A stretch of DNA of 64,000 nt from Hyperoplus lanceolatus (Eukaryota; Chordata; Actinopteri; Uranoscopiformes; Ammodytidae), in NCBI GenBank assembly GCA_026929865.2, contig CM049414.1:19391501-19455500 (forward strand), written 5' to 3'. Within the stretch, counting starts at the first letter, position 1; each line of letters begins with the position of its first letter. Of this stretch, positions 1-23,265 are shown piece after piece. The notes beneath the pieces were generated by a model. That model searched no databases. It was not told the origin of the DNA and worked only from the letters and a program-made list of their open reading frames with translations. Made by a program: the position numbers and the translations under genes.

Positions 1-960
1 AGGGCTTACAAGACACCATTATAAAACACAGACAGACCAAAACCATCCTGACGTTTCATCCAGGCTTTAGTAACAAAAGAGGCCAACTTGTGAACATTAC
101 AGGTAAATAAACATTCCATCCTGACATCATCATTACTTCAACATATTTCAGGGTTTTGAGCAAACACTTAATTTACAAAAGGTACTCTCAGTTCACCATA
201 GAAGGGACAGTATAAAAGAAAATGAGATTCATTCTCCACTTCTCCTAGATCACACAGTTCAGTCTCTGTTCCTCTGGGATATTTTTAAATCTGCCGACCT
301 CAAGCGCCAGGGGAAAGATTCCCATTCTTAATTGGGCAATCAAGGATCTCTGATTTCTTGGTAAATTTGTTTTAACATATAATTCTGTTTCATAATTATG
401 CTTGATCTGGATATATGTCCGTAATTTCTGTTTTAACATTATATCATTTAACCATTTTTCTTTGAACGAGTAACAAGTAACTTTTTTCTAATTTTGTTGA
501 TGCTGCATGATAAGTTATTTCTATAGATATTTCCTGAAAATCGGCTTCTTCAAAGACAGCATGAATCTCTGCAGCCCATGGAGAGTTCTGAACTTTACTC
601 TAAAGGAAAACTTTCTTATTGATCCTGTCATATGACATATTAATAAAACGATTCCACGGTCTAATCATATCACGCTTTCTCCTTATTGTACCAGAAATCC
701 AACCCATGTCACCCTGAGCAGCCAAAGAGGGAACATATTTATGAATACCCAGAAATCAACGTATAGCTCTGTTTTGTACTGCATCTGAAATCTTTCTTTC
801 ATGAAATCCCCATACCCCAGCAGCATAATTCACAATGGGAGAAACACAGGCATCATACAATTGAGAGTAAGTAGAATAACCAAGGTCTTTACATATTTTT
901 AACTTAACTAATTGTTTCTATGAGGTTACGGTGAAATGTTGCTCCCATATTCTTCAAATG
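1..960 (-). mobile_element. decayed LINE, C-terminal reverse-transcriptase region
   Basis: Read on the minus strand, this stretch encodes pieces of the C-terminal half of a non-LTR retrotransposon ORF2. Around 820-900 it reads YDACVSPIVNYAAGVWG, a typical post-palm RT segment. Around 640-740 it reads GDMGWISG followed by IRPWNRFINM. Around 210-330 it reads MGIFPLALEVGRF, PEEQRL and then, after a frameshift, DLGEVENESHFLLYCPFY. In-frame stops and at least one frameshift make it non-functional. It continues off the left edge of the window. The clade is not determined. Confidence 0.75.
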
Positions 961-1744
961 ACTACTAGACTTTGATGAATGAAAACAGGTTTTTTCCAAC
1001 ACATTTCATGTCAATATATATAAGAACACTCTAAAGCATTAGGCCTGTATTAGTTCATAGAGGCAGTATAACACCCTACAGTATCTGATGAAGTACATTT
1101 AAACAATGTCTTTGTCACATACTCTTTTTTTTTCAAACGAAGACAGAAATATTCAAGAATGCTTTAGTGGCTTATTGATTCCAGGTGACTGAATTCCAAT
1201 TAAACAAAACGGAGACTGTGTGTTAAAGGTGAGGACGGAGAGCCAAAAAAAGTTTAGAGACAGACTGAGAGAGACAAAGCAACAAAGCAGCATATCCGGA
1301 CAGGACACAAGTGGTATTGTTGCACTTGATATTCAGCATTCTGTTTCTCGGTAACATGTGGCTGATAGAATATTGACCGTCTGAGACATGCACTGTATGC
1401 CCCTTTAAGCCTTACTGTTGTTTATATACAGTACTTCATAATCTAGTTCCTAGTTACTATGGTTACTGCATGTTGAGAGGCTAGATGCCTTCCTTACAGA
1501 GAGAGAGAGCAAGAGGGAGCGAGAGAGAGATATGTTTGCTGCAAATGTATTCGCCAAAACTCAATTTAATCTTGGGATTTAGTTGAGATTGAATTCGATT
1601 TTCATCATAATTTTTTTTTATATAACTTTGTGGTTGTCCAGTGAAATAAAAAAGCAAAACACATCCAGGTTGACAAAACACAAGGTCGTAAAAATGATCC
1701 AAAAGCAGAGATAAAGATGTATCAGCGGTGCCTGATATTCAGCT
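961..1744. other. intergenic, no recognised feature
   Basis: AT-rich DNA with short simple tracts (T runs near 1130 and 1610, a GA-rich stretch near 1500-1530). I see no coding exon, RNA gene or clear transposon end. It may include more of the decayed LINE on its left side. Confidence 0.5.
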
Positions 1745-2160
1745 AAATCAAATCAAATCAAATCAGTTTTATTTGTACAGCCCAATATCACAAATGCACA
1801 TTTGCCTCAGTGGGCTTCACATTCCGTACAGTATGACACCCTCTGCCCTTAAACCCTTATTAGCTCTATGGAGAAAAAACTCACAGTAAAAACTTAACTT
1901 TAACTGTAAAAAAAATATACATTAAATTTTTTTTTAGAAGTCTCAGGGAGAGTGACCCAGGCAGGGATCCCTCTCCCAGGACGGACATAATTCCATAGAT
2001 GTCACATGTACAGAACAGAACAATAGAAAATCACAAAGGAATACAACCATTGACAAAATTGCAGATACTAAAATAAAATAGAAATTGCGTGGATGCAGGA
2101 GGACTAAAGGAGGGAAAGGTACTAGGACTTTATGCAGGATTTTAGAAATACCTTGAGACA
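1745..2160 (-). repeat. retroposon 3' tail (LINE/SINE-like)
   Basis: The left edge is a short AAATC pentamer array followed by TTTTATTTGTACAGCCCAAT. Read from the minus strand, this is a retroposon 3' end with a (TGATT)n tail. The body includes CTCAGGGAGAG and GGATCCCTCTCCCAGG, which I recognise from a very common fish interspersed repeat. No ORF of note. The exact family is not assigned. Confidence 0.6.
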
Positions 2161-2972
2161 ATCATAACAAAATGAAAGCACCAAACGGTAAGATCATCCA
2201 CTTCACCACCCAAACACACACAAGCAATGATGATGATGACATTGTTTGGTAACATTATTAGATAGTTCAGCAGTAGACCAGGATTTTTTTTTTGCCACAA
2301 TAAACATTATGAATAGAGCCTAATGCCATGACGTCAACAAGCGTTTCAATTCTCTTTTTTTCAACACCGTCCACAGGAAGGTGAAGGTGAGGAAGAGTTG
2401 TTCAAAACCAGAGTGTGCAGTGCAGTGTGCTTTAGAAATCTGGTATATGTGTTTGTGTGCATGTGTTTGTGTGCCAATCTTTAGAGCACTATAGCCTAAT
2501 GATGCTGCATTTGAAACACAGCCAAATGAGGTGAAGTGCCCCACTTACACATTCAGAGGCTAATGACAAATGGCTTTGACCTTGACAGACTACAAAGCAA
2601 TGGTGGAGTCACAGTTGCCGGCAGTGAAGCTGCAACAGTGTCACCGAATCGATGATAAAAGAGCCCATGGCGAATGCATTATGAATGAAGACAGAAGATT
2701 TTTGGGTTTACAGCATGTTACAGCTGCAACTGTGGTTCAGCTCATGAATAAAACTTATTCGAATATTTCCAATGTATTTTCATGGAAACAGATCTCCTGT
2801 ACCAAGCAGAAATTAAACATTAAATTAAATCAAGGGATGTTATGCTTCAGTATCCTATATAAATAGTACTTGCTTAACTTACTGTTTTGTGTATATGCAT
2901 ATAGAAAGTGAATAAATCCAATTAAGTTTTTCCAAGAAAAATGTCTATCTTATTCTTAATATTACTATTCAT
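2161..2972. other. intergenic, no recognised feature
   Basis: Holds short open frames with no recognisable protein, and small T and A runs. Nothing supports a gene. Confidence 0.5.
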
Positions 2973-3155
2973 GGGGCGCTCTGGTGGCGTAGTGGATAGA
3001 GCGTGTACCATATTGGCTCCGGCCTTTGTTGCAGTGGTCGCAGGTTCAAATCCGGCCCGTGGACCTTTACTGCAGGTCATCCCCCCTCTCTCTCTGTCTC
3101 CCCATTTTAACTCTGTACTATCTAATAAAGCTTGAAAATGCAAAAAAAAAAAAAA
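2973..3155 (+). mobile_element. tRNA-derived SINE
   Basis: The head begins GGGGCGCTCTGGTGGCGTAG. It carries an RNA polymerase III A-box-like TGGCGTAGTGG near 2985 and a B box GGTTCAAATCC at 3043-3053. The head is followed by a pyrimidine-rich body, an AATAAAG-type segment and a poly(A) tail at about 3142-3155. The tRNA fold is degenerate and a SINE body follows, so this is a retroposon and not a tRNA gene. Confidence 0.8.
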
Positions 3156-3956
3156 TGCAAAATATATATATATATATAGGGGAGAACGGGGTAATCTGAG
3201 CCACTTTTTACATTTGCTCCCCTCTAAGGGAGCTAAAATAATTTATCACTCAAATGTACACATGTCCCAGTAATTCAGGATGTTTCCAAGAAATGGGCAT
3301 TAGCAGAATTTTTTCAAGACAAAGGGCAGTGAAAATATGATTGTTTTAAAAAAAGTTGTCATGTGGCTCACTTTACCCCAGCTGTGGGGTAAACTGATCC
3401 ACTTACTTTTTCCACTCTGAAACTAACATAACAACACATATTGTAACCTGAATCCTGAAAGCTAGCCACACATTCCAGAACTAATGTCGGACTAGTAAAA
3501 GAATGATGGGGTTTGGTCAATTAAGCAAAGCAAATTTTCTAAACACTTGAAAGTAACTCTGAACAAAATCAAATACAACATATTGTAATTCAAAAGGTTT
3601 TAATAAGATTCAAATGAAAGAGAGAACCAGTTAGATTAGAACACAGTCTGGGGGTCAGAACACAGGACCCTTAGAGCCAGCTTGTGTCTGGGGGTCAAAG
3701 CATAGGAAAATCAGAACCAGCGAGAACAGCCTGGGACTCAGAACACAGGAGAAGACCCAACTGGATTATAACATCAGCCTGTCATACTTTACAACTACGC
3801 CTACTCTACATTCCAGCCCTGAAGGTTACAGGGAAAGATGAGAAGGTGCTCTTTCCGTGTGGTTGCCCCAGGTCGTCTTCCTGGTGTATTTCCTTGACAT
3901 GATGGCTTTTCTACAATGTGTATGACATTAAAACAAAACATATGTTATGTAATATT

Positions 3957-4095
3957 CAGTGTTGGGAACGTTACTTTAAAAATAATTAGTTATAGTTATA
4001 CGACTTGTTCAAAAGTAACTGAGTTAGTAACTGAATTACTTTATAATGGAAGTAATCAGTTACCAGGGAAAGTAACTATTTGCGTTAGCCTACTG
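3957..4095. mobile_element. hAT-like terminal fragment
   Basis: Starts CAGTGTTGGGAACGTTACTT and continues with repeated TAGTTA/AGTAACT phrases (AGTAACTGAGTTAGTAACTG). I recognise this as the end of a common fish hAT-type non-autonomous element. It interrupts the left arm of the surrounding palindrome, so it is probably a later insertion. The matching far end was not found. Confidence 0.5.
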
Positions 4096-4201
4096 TAAAA
4101 AAAAGTTGCTATATGTCAAAAAAATTGATTTTTCTGAGCAGTTTTCACAAGTCAGTTGAAATGAGTAGAACAAACATGCAGGCCCACTTGTAGGCTCACA
4201 C

Positions 4202-4899
4202 CACCACAATTTGAGAATAAACTACCTCTCTTAGCATTTCAGGCTAATCCTCAGTTATCAGCATCACATGGTTTCATATGTTGGTAGTTCATCAACACGT
4301 ATGATAGAAGTTTTTCTACGTGAATACATTTGCTTTGGCACAACAGTTGATTAAGTTGACAGCAAGAACATTTACTTTTACATGTAAAATACCTATTTTG
4401 GTGAAAAAAACATGCTAACCACAGCACCATGAGGTCCTCTCTTTCAGGGCCATGGGGAAATGAGAGGGGCTTGAAAACATATATCTCACATCACCAAAAA
4501 TGTTTTCCGTTGCCTAGATACACCTATATATATATATTTATATATATAGGGGAGAACGGGGGAATGTGAGACACCCCCTGTATCTAGGCAATGGAACACA
4601 TTTTTGGTCATGTGAGATATATGTTTTCAATCCCCTCTCATTTCCCCTTGATCATGAAAGAGAGGACCTCATGGTGATGTTGTTTGCATGTTTTTTTCAC
4701 AAAAATGTATTTTTTACATGTAAAGGTAAATTGTATTGCTGTCAACGTAATCGATTGTTGTGCCAAAGCAAATTGATCCAGGTAGAAAAACTTCTATCAT
4801 ATATGTTGATGAACTACCAACATATGAAACCATGTGATGATGATAACTGAAGATTAGCCTGATTTGCTGAGAGAGGTAGTTTTTTCTCAAATTGTGGCA
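4202..4899. repeat. inner inverted repeat, ~320-bp arms
   Basis: The left arm 4202-4521 reads in reverse complement as 4580-4899, with scattered mismatches. Examples: TTGCCTAGATAC against GTATCTAGGCAA, and ACCTCATGGTG against CACCATGAGGT. The 58-nt spacer holds the TA run and the second AGGGGAGAACGGGG head. Confidence 0.85.
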
Positions 4900-5760
4900 G
4901 TGGGGTAAAGTGAGACAAATGTTGTGGGGTAAAGTGAGACAGTGTCTGTGCCCTCTTTTAATGAATCCATTATATTTGAGGTATACAGCAAGGAGACTAG
5001 TTTGAATAAGACAAAAGACAATGTGGGCTGGAGGTGGGGGTTGATGGTTTAAGGGGTGTCAGCAAGGGCATGGTTTGGCACGTATTTATGTGGGGGACAG
5101 GAGAGTGACCTTTAACATCAATAGACTCTAAGTAAGTAATAATAAAGAGTAATGTGTCTTTATCCAATGAATGATCCGATAAAACAAATGCAGAAAAATA
5201 TTAATCAAAGACTTAAAAGATGTAAAATTACAGCTGGGTATAGTCCTGTGATCTGAGTCTCAGGCTGTTCTAGCTGGTTCTGTTTGTCCTTTGCTCTGAC
5301 CCCCAGACTGTGTTTTAATCTAACTGGTTCTATCTGTCATTTGAATGTTAATTATTGAATATTAATTATTTGTTGTAATTGATCAGAGTTACTTTCAAAT
5401 GTTAAGACATTTTTTTTGCTTAATTGACTAAACCCCATGATTTTGTTACTAGTCCGACATTAGTTTTGGAATATTTGGTTTTCAAGCTAGCTGTCAGGAT
5501 TGTAACTGTTACAACATGTGTTGTTATGGTAGTTTCAGAGTGGAAAAAGTAAGTGGATCAGTTTACCCCCTTTCTCTGGTCTGTCTCAGTTTGACCCACA
5601 GCTGGGGTAAAGTGAGACACAAGACAACTAACTAAAATCAGGAATTAGCACAATTTCCTTAAAGTTGGCAAAAGGAAACACTTACTAATGTATTTTCTAT
5701 CACCTGCTCTTTTTTGTGAATATTATCAATTGAGCACATTGAGATGATCAGCTATTGGTG

Positions 5761-7400
5761 CTATTCTCCAGTCGGTAGTCATTTGGAAAAACAAGGTGCA
5801 ACAAGATGACGTAATCAAAAGAGCACCAGTCAAACGTCAAACAGTTTCATGCATTAATTTGAGAAACCCTCAAGTCTCACAGATTTTATCTGAGACTCGT
5901 TTTTTTCTTTGAAGTTCTCACACTTTGTCACAACTTTTCGGTCTCACTTTTCAGTCTCACTCTTTATGTGCAAATAGAAAATGTGCAACAGATGGATAGA
6001 AACACACCTACTGTTCAATGTTTTATTAATATATTACCTAGCTTTGCAACTCAGGATACTGCAGAGCTTTGGTTGTTTTGGATGGAAGGATATCAGTAAT
6101 TTGTTATGGCTTTGACAAATGTCTATAATAACATGTCATGCACACAGGAAACATTGAAGCAGATCATTTACTTTCACTCACTGGCACATTATTTCTTCAG
6201 GTGTTTCTTGTATTTATCAATTGCCTCCTCATCTGTAATGGCTACAGTAACTCCTCCTAACTTCAAAATGCTTTCGCCCTCTTGATACTTTGCTCTCAAA
6301 TATGACCTTTATGCTCACATTTGTCTTGTGTTTGTTTAGTTCCGTCTAAATGCACTGGCCCTAAAGAGCAATTTTTTTGTGCCATTCCATTTTATCTGTT
6401 TAAATTCTGAGCCTTATTAACATTGCATGAATATATTCATTTAAGTTTGAAGTACTGATGTAGCCTACTGCGTGCTTATCATTTTTATCACAAGAAGCAC
6501 TTTCCGTCATGCAAGGGTCACCTATTAGAACTCAATTTAGAAGACTGCTAAGAGACATTTTTATGAAAGGTTTTTTATATGTGATATAATAAATTATTGG
6601 CCCAATTAACCTTTTACACTTGCTTTGTTATTTTAATTTCATTGAGTGCATTTGGCAAAGTAATTACTTTACTCAAAAAAGAGAGAAGAAAGTTAGATTA
6701 AAGCTTGCATATATGTAAAGCGAGAGCACTAAACAGTTACCATTCGAGTCTTATGTTGCTTACATACGGACAACTTGGTCAAGTGTGACCTAGAAAGGCT
6801 GCTGCTCTGTGCCTGCAGTGTCGAGTGTCCGTGAACGCGTCATCGTGTTGTGAAATTGTCTATTTTACAGAAATGGCCCATTTGTTGTCCCTCTGATCCT
6901 GAATAATGTATGTCAAACCGTCGTTCCGTTGTGACATTTGCTCACACAGTCCCTGGGTAAGCATGGGCAGGAGCATGAATCCCACATCAGAGCCCTGAAA
7001 GGTCTAACCGTATTGATCTCCCTATGCAAGCGCTCTCTAGATATTGTCAGGGATTAAACCTCCAAGGCTGAGATCAGTTCGAAAATGTTATGGCCAGTTC
7101 GGGACTCCTTATCAGATGTGGCCTCTACTATATGGCCCATACTTTTAACAAACTTGAATGAACAAATGAACGCTGCCATTTAGCGGGTCATACAGGTGAT
7201 GAATGGACACAATCTGTGAGTTCTTCCCTAATGTTGTGGTCAATCCGTGGTGCGTAAAAGGCGCGCTCAGGGGAGGATCGTGTTTGGAGAGGCAGGACCG
7301 GAGAGCGAAACAGTGAAACAGCACTATCTGCTGCATCCACAGGTTGTTGCGCGGCTCTCTATAGGCAACCCAGCCCTAAGTGGTGGAAATGAACGGAGGA
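5761..7400. other. kcnk13 upstream region, no recognised gene
   Basis: AT-rich up to about 6700, with no transposon end that I can place securely. From about 6770 it becomes more mixed in composition, as expected for a promoter region upstream of kcnk13. No TATA box or transcription start can be assigned with confidence. Confidence 0.4.
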
Positions 7401-7597
7401 GACGTTAGAGGACGCCTTTGGTGGAACCATGTTGGACTTGGACTCGTGAGCAAAACGCCAAATGCACCGTTGCGGGCAACTCGTTCTTAATCTGCCCGTA
7501 CAACAATGTACCTGTATTGCGCAGGACTTTTTCTGCCTTGAAAAAATCTCGTGAACGCTTTCTTCCGAGAACTGTGTGCGTTCTATTCGAGAGCACC

Positions 7598-7641
7598 ATG
7601 CTACAGGTCCCTCGCACCACGACGGTGACAATAGCAACATA

Positions 7642-7642
<1 letters not shown>
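7598..7642 (+). promoter_or_regulatory. upstream ORF overlapping the kcnk13 start codon
   Basis: An ATG at 7598 opens a 14-codon frame (MLQVPRTTTVTIAT) that ends in TAA at 7640-7642. The last A of that stop is the first A of the kcnk13 ATG, giving TAATG. Other short uORFs begin at ATGs 7429 and 7459. If transcription starts upstream of 7598, kcnk13 translation would need leaky scanning or reinitiation. The transcription start is not known from the sequence. Confidence 0.55.
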
Positions 7643-18483
<10,841 letters not shown>

Positions 18484-18898
18484 AGGGAGAGGACATCTAG
18501 AAGCCTTTTTAAAGGATCCAAATAGATTGAGAGGGTGAGACGTGTACGAAGAAATTGATACCAAGGACTGCCTTTCGGAGAAAATGGTGTACAAGAAGAC
18601 TGAATCTTATGACTATTTTTTGCATAGAGCGGATCCACAGCAGCTTCTCAGTGCTCTTTATCATCAAGAAGATGCCTACATGAATGATGCTTGTGTGTGT
18701 GGACCAGTCTCCGTGTGCCGGAATGTTCCCCTTTGAGGAATTCAGTTGCCATGGTGATAAATAAAAAAGCTTGACTAGCGCCCTCTCATCCAAGCCTTAA
18801 AGACCTGATGCACTACATGCTACTTCATACCTATCTGAACTTTATAATGCTTACTTTGACTCTATCCACGTCCATACTGTATATTAAAAAAAATCTTT

Positions 18899-18904
18899 AA
18901 TAAA
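18899..18904 (+). terminator. kcnk13 polyadenylation signal
   Basis: AATAAA about 415 nt after the kcnk13 stop codon, followed by a T/G-rich stretch (GTTTTTTGATTGTGTG). An earlier ATAAATAAA lies near 18760. Either could serve. Confidence 0.6.
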
Positions 18905-20222
18905 ATGGGTGTTTTTTGATTGTGTGTCTTACAGCAGTTTTTGCATGAAGCTGGGTGTCATGTAGAAAATCAAACGAGAAGCCCAATTCATGCATTGTTC
19001 AATGTTGACCTTTGATGCAGAATAAACATTTTACAATTAGATTGATTGGTGAAGTGACCCTCTCATTCACTCATGGCTCAAACAAGTCATATAACATTAC
19101 ATTCCGCTCAAAAGCCTCTATATACAGTGTGTATGTACGTATGTGGAAGCTATTAATTCAACAACAAACAGAATATAAAACCCTGCAAAGGAACCTCATT
19201 ACATTACTATAGCTGACACGCAGACTCCAGCTGAGTCTGAGATTAAACCTATTATGTGAGACTGCTGTTTACTTTGGGGTTTGCTGCACATTATCCAAGC
19301 ATTGATGCAGATGCATTGATGCAGATTTTCACTCCTTGACATCGTCCACCTGTAGTTGATTAATATCGATTTAAATGCAGTGGAGTTTTCTTTTCTTTTT
19401 TTTGAGTACCGATTGAGAGCAACAACAAAATGACTTGAGGCAAAAAGAGAAGCTTTTTGAATGCAACATGTAATGGAGTAATTAACTCCAGTAAAACCTG
19501 CAAGCAACCGCAAGGGAGGACAACTTGTTGACAATACATTATTGTTGATTGAGGGAGAAGCTGTCAGCTTCTTCATCCTCTTTGTTTAATCCATATGCGA
19601 AGAAATTACAGGGGGAGAATCCTCCAGGCTCCACTTCTGACGTCACCGGCTGAGCACTGCTATAACTTTTCCAATTAACAAGATTGGAGAGAAAAAAGTT
19701 TTGGTGTTGTCTTGATAACATTTTTTTTTAAAAGCAAACCTGACACAAAAAATAATAATACTAGTCAGAATTCGGTGTAATGTGTTTGCAGCTTTGGGGT
19801 TCTCAGTAAGGCTTAATTACAGCAGAAGCTCAGAGGAATAGAAAAAACATCAGAACGTGTTATGCTGCAGCTTTAATTAATCAATTTTTCCATTCTTCTA
19901 CTTTCAAGTTCAAGAGGATGTAAGGTCCTGAGGATGTGAATCAAAGTCTGCCTTGTCTACATGTGAACATTTTACTCTCATCAGAATGTCAGCCACATAT
20001 TCAGCAGGTCAGTTAACAACTGTACTGGAGAATATAATACAGACATGCACAAATCAGGTGCATTTCTGCATGATACTGTCACCCGACATCTTGAGACACC
20101 GAATAATAAAACTAGCAAAAATAACTTGAGCCTATACCAGCCTCCACTCCACTTCTATGTAAACAATGTCACTCCAAGACAAAATAAACTGATGCAAATA
20201 CTAGTGGACAGGGACATGCATG

Positions 20223-20225
<3 letters not shown>
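18905..20225. other. kcnk13-psmc1 intergenic, no recognised feature
   Basis: AT-rich spacer. No gene or clearly bounded repeat is seen. Confidence 0.5.

Positions 20226-20290
<65 letters not shown>
20226..20290 (+). repeat. (CA)n microsatellite
   Basis: About 32 CA units. Confidence 0.95.
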
Positions 20291-20295
<5 letters not shown>

Positions 20296-20594
20296 AAATA
20301 GCCTTATAGTTAATATGCCAGAGAAGCTTTGCATACACCAATACCTTTGAACCAATGCCTGTGTGTTCTTTTGGTACATGTGTGTGCATATGTGTGTGTC
20401 CTGCAGGGGTGACTTGGACAGATGAAGACATACAAAGAGTCTTTGTTCAAGCTATTTTCTGAGTCACAACAACTCCCAGAGAGTTACTCACACCACTGTC
20501 AGACCGTCTAAGTTGAAGACTATTTGAAACGCATTCTAATTGAACAGGCATGTGGAGTTTATTCTGCTGTACTGCAGAGGTGGCCTCTTTTACC

Positions 20595-20596
<2 letters not shown>

Positions 20597-20687
<91 letters not shown>
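20597..20687 (+). repeat. compound (TA)n-(CA)n microsatellite
   Basis: A TA run to about 20648, then a CA run to 20687. It abuts the end of the Tc1-like remnant. Confidence 0.95.
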
Positions 20688-20689
<2 letters not shown>

Positions 20690-21660
20690 GTGGCCAAAAA
20701 TTATTAGAACACCTGACAGATTAAAAAATATTGACCTTTCTTTGCCTCCAAAACAAGATTTCATTTAAAAACGTTCATGAAATATGCAGATGGTTGTTCT
20801 GAGCACAACTGATATCAAATTAAGTCATTCCCACTGTTTTGTCCACTTAAAACTTTAAAGGAGAAGTATGTGATATTTTTTTGTTAATATAAGTGTTAAA
20901 TCACTCTATATTCATACAGCAATCACTTAAACAGTATGCACAGTTCATGTCACAGGTCTCCCAGTCATTCAGCTTTGCAATAATTGCCAGACAAAATTTT
21001 TAGCATCCCACTTATTTGATCCAATCAGGAGACATAGCGCTATAAAGAGGCGGGTCTTTGTGCCTGTGAACAATGACTCGCTGCTCTCCATCGTTCGGAG
21101 AGGAGAGGTCTTGCTCAGACCTACACAATTATGACACACGTCTTGCTGAGTGCACAGCATTATGGTTAGACTTTTTGTCCGACTTGCACCTGCGGCAGGG
21201 TGCGGCTCGGCTGCATAAGACTTTGAAGTCCCGCGGGATCAAGACAGCAGCAGCACATCTCTCTGACATGAATTCAATATATTTCCATGGGAACTTCAAC
21301 ACTAATGTTATCAGTTGACACAGCCTTCTACAACTCAAAGCAAAGGCTTTCCTGTAAATATACAATAGATCTGTCAAGTTCATTTTCCAACTCACCCCAA
21401 ATTTGCTCGATGGGGTTGAGGTCCGGACTTTGAGGGGGCCAGTCAATTATTTTCAATGTTCCAGCAGATTTCTTTTGTCCCAGGTAGTACCGACAATAGT
21501 TAGCCTATAGATATAGTTAAAGAATGTTTAGGGTCATTGTCCCCTTGAAAAATAAATCTGGGCCCAATATGACGACTTTTCTGAAGAAAAAATTTTTTTT
21601 TTGAAGAAAAACATTGGAAGAGCTTTTTCAATGGGTTTAGTCAGGGAAGTGCATATATAC
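20684..21660 (-). mobile_element. Tc1/mariner transposase remnant
   Basis: The left end reads CACTGGTGGCCAAAA, a Tc1-type terminus. On the minus strand near 21535-21565 lies the catalytic-Asp segment QGDNDPKHS, and at about 21390-21446 DWPPQSPDLNPIEQIWGE with the catalytic Glu. Further on comes MSERCAAAV near 21245-21275. Stops and frameshifts disable it. About 20855-21245 looks like a secondary insertion, and the N-terminal half is missing. The right side ends next to the hAT element at 21676. Confidence 0.8.
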
Positions 21661-21675
21661 TGTGTAAGCTAAACT

Positions 21676-23265
21676 CAGGGGTGTAAAGTAGCTAGTTACA
21701 TTTACTCGCGTTCCTGTAATTGAGTAGTTTTTTGTGTACTTGTAATTTTCTAAGTGGTTTTTAAAACCTGTACTTTTACTTTGAGTATGTTTATTTTGAA
21801 GTAATGTACTTCGCTACATTTTATATCACCTGCGTTGCTGAGTAAAACAAATAGTAAATAGAAAGGCTAAAGGACAGAAAAGAAAAGAAAAATCGCGGGG
21901 GGCTTTCATTTTTAAGGCACAAAACTGGAAACTACACAGTGAACGATCGACAGGAGGAGAGGAGAACACTTAGCGCCTAAATGACAACAACAAACATTGC
22001 TTCCCTCAATCATGAAAACATAATAATCCTAGTTAATCTATCATTGCACGTGAAGACGTGAAGGCTTTTAAATGCAGCGAACCCTTCATCCAGCCGTGCA
22101 ATCGGCCCCTCCCTCACCTGATAACAGGGCCGAGTAGGAGGGAGACGGCGCGCACTGCCGGGAGCTTTGAAAAACTTCTAGAAGACGTCAGAAAGTCAGC
22201 CTTTGGTCGAGAAGAAAGGTAAAACTAATTGCGTTGTCTGAAAACACTTCAGACTAAAATAATGTGCAAGATATGTTACGCGCGGACACGCGAGTCAGAT
22301 ATGCGATGATGCGCGACCATGAGATAGAGAAAAAAAAGTAATATACTACCGTGTCTGCACCTCACGACCAATTAGTTTACTCACTTTAAGTCGAATTATA
22401 GTGGTCTATGACCAAGCAATAAAGGAATAAAAAACACTGGAAGTTTAAAGCTCCTTGACTCTTGCCATCACAACAGTCATCAATTAAGAACACTGTAACC
22501 TACAATATAACTTGCTTATCCAGCCAGCTCCATGAGATATAAATAAAATATGCCCTCACATTCCTGCTAGCAAAATAAGTGCCCTATCAACAACATTTGC
22601 AACGGTTTATTTTGATTTTGACACTTATTTTATTCAATTTTTAAAAATATTTTTTACGTAGGTCTATTTGCATTTTCCTAGTTTTCCTGGTCAAATGTTA
22701 AATAAGCATGATGTTCTTAAATCAATGAATAATTGTCTATAATAATTGTGATTACACAATGTCAATCAAAATAATCGTGATTATGATTTTAGTCTGAATC
22801 GAGCAGCCTAAGGTTTAGATCAATTATACACAATTACTTTATTAAAAGGAAAGCATTTGAACTTGAATGGAGAACTGCAGCTGCAGTCTGTTTAGGTCTG
22901 TAAACCGGTTGAATTCCCTCATTAACAGACTATTTGCTCCATGTTTGCTTATCTAAAGTATATGACACAGTATTAATTTGTACACTTTAATTTGTAAAGG
23001 TGTTGCATTAGGTTAATTAAACAAAACTACTTTGAGATTTATATCCTCTAGTCTATAATGCCCTACACAGAAGAGACCCCCACCCCCTCCCGCTGTTAGA
23101 AAGTAACTAGTAACTTGTACTTTAAGTAGGCTACATTTTAAATCAGCTACTTTTTAACTTTTACTTAAGTAGATTCTTAGGCCAGTACTTTTACTTTTAC
23201 TGAAGTAAAATTTCATAATCATACTTTTACTTGAGTAGAATATTTTTGTACTCTTTCGACCTCTG
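21676..23265. mobile_element. 1,590-bp hAT element with 8-bp target duplication
   Basis: Starts CAGGGGTGTAAAG and ends CTTTCGACCTCTG, so both termini read CAG(G/A)GGT inward. It is flanked by the identical 8-mer GCTAAACT at 21668-21675 and 23266-23273, the hallmark of hAT insertion. The subterminal regions are long and rich in ACTTTTACT-type repeats. No transposase frame survives, so it is non-autonomous. It inserted beside the Tc1 remnant and ends 328 bp before the psmc1 start codon. Confidence 0.92.

Larger units (their letters stand above)
3178..5760. mobile_element. large palindromic transposon-like element
   Basis: Two head sequences of the form AGGGGAGAACGGGG occur at about 3178 and 4548, each preceded directly by a TA-dinucleotide run. 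Sequence from 3363 to 4521 recurs in inverted orientation at 4580 to 5622. The outer arms are about 3363-3765 with 5228-5622; the inner arms are about 4202-4521 with 4580-4899. The phrase GGGGTAAAGTGAGACA and variants recur near 3365, 3390, 4903, 4925 and 5605. No transposase frame is visible. This fits two head-to-head copies, or one fold-back copy, of a non-autonomous DNA transposon. The superfamily is undetermined, and the outer borders are approximate. Confidence 0.65.

Noticed and set aside
2973-3060. tRNA gene
   Set aside because: A and B boxes are present, but the fold is degenerate and a SINE body with poly(A) tail follows.
7576-7641. N-terminal extension of kcnk13 upstream of 7642
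   Set aside because: The in-frame extension starts at GTG, not ATG, and does not resemble THIK channels. The first ATG in this frame is 7642.
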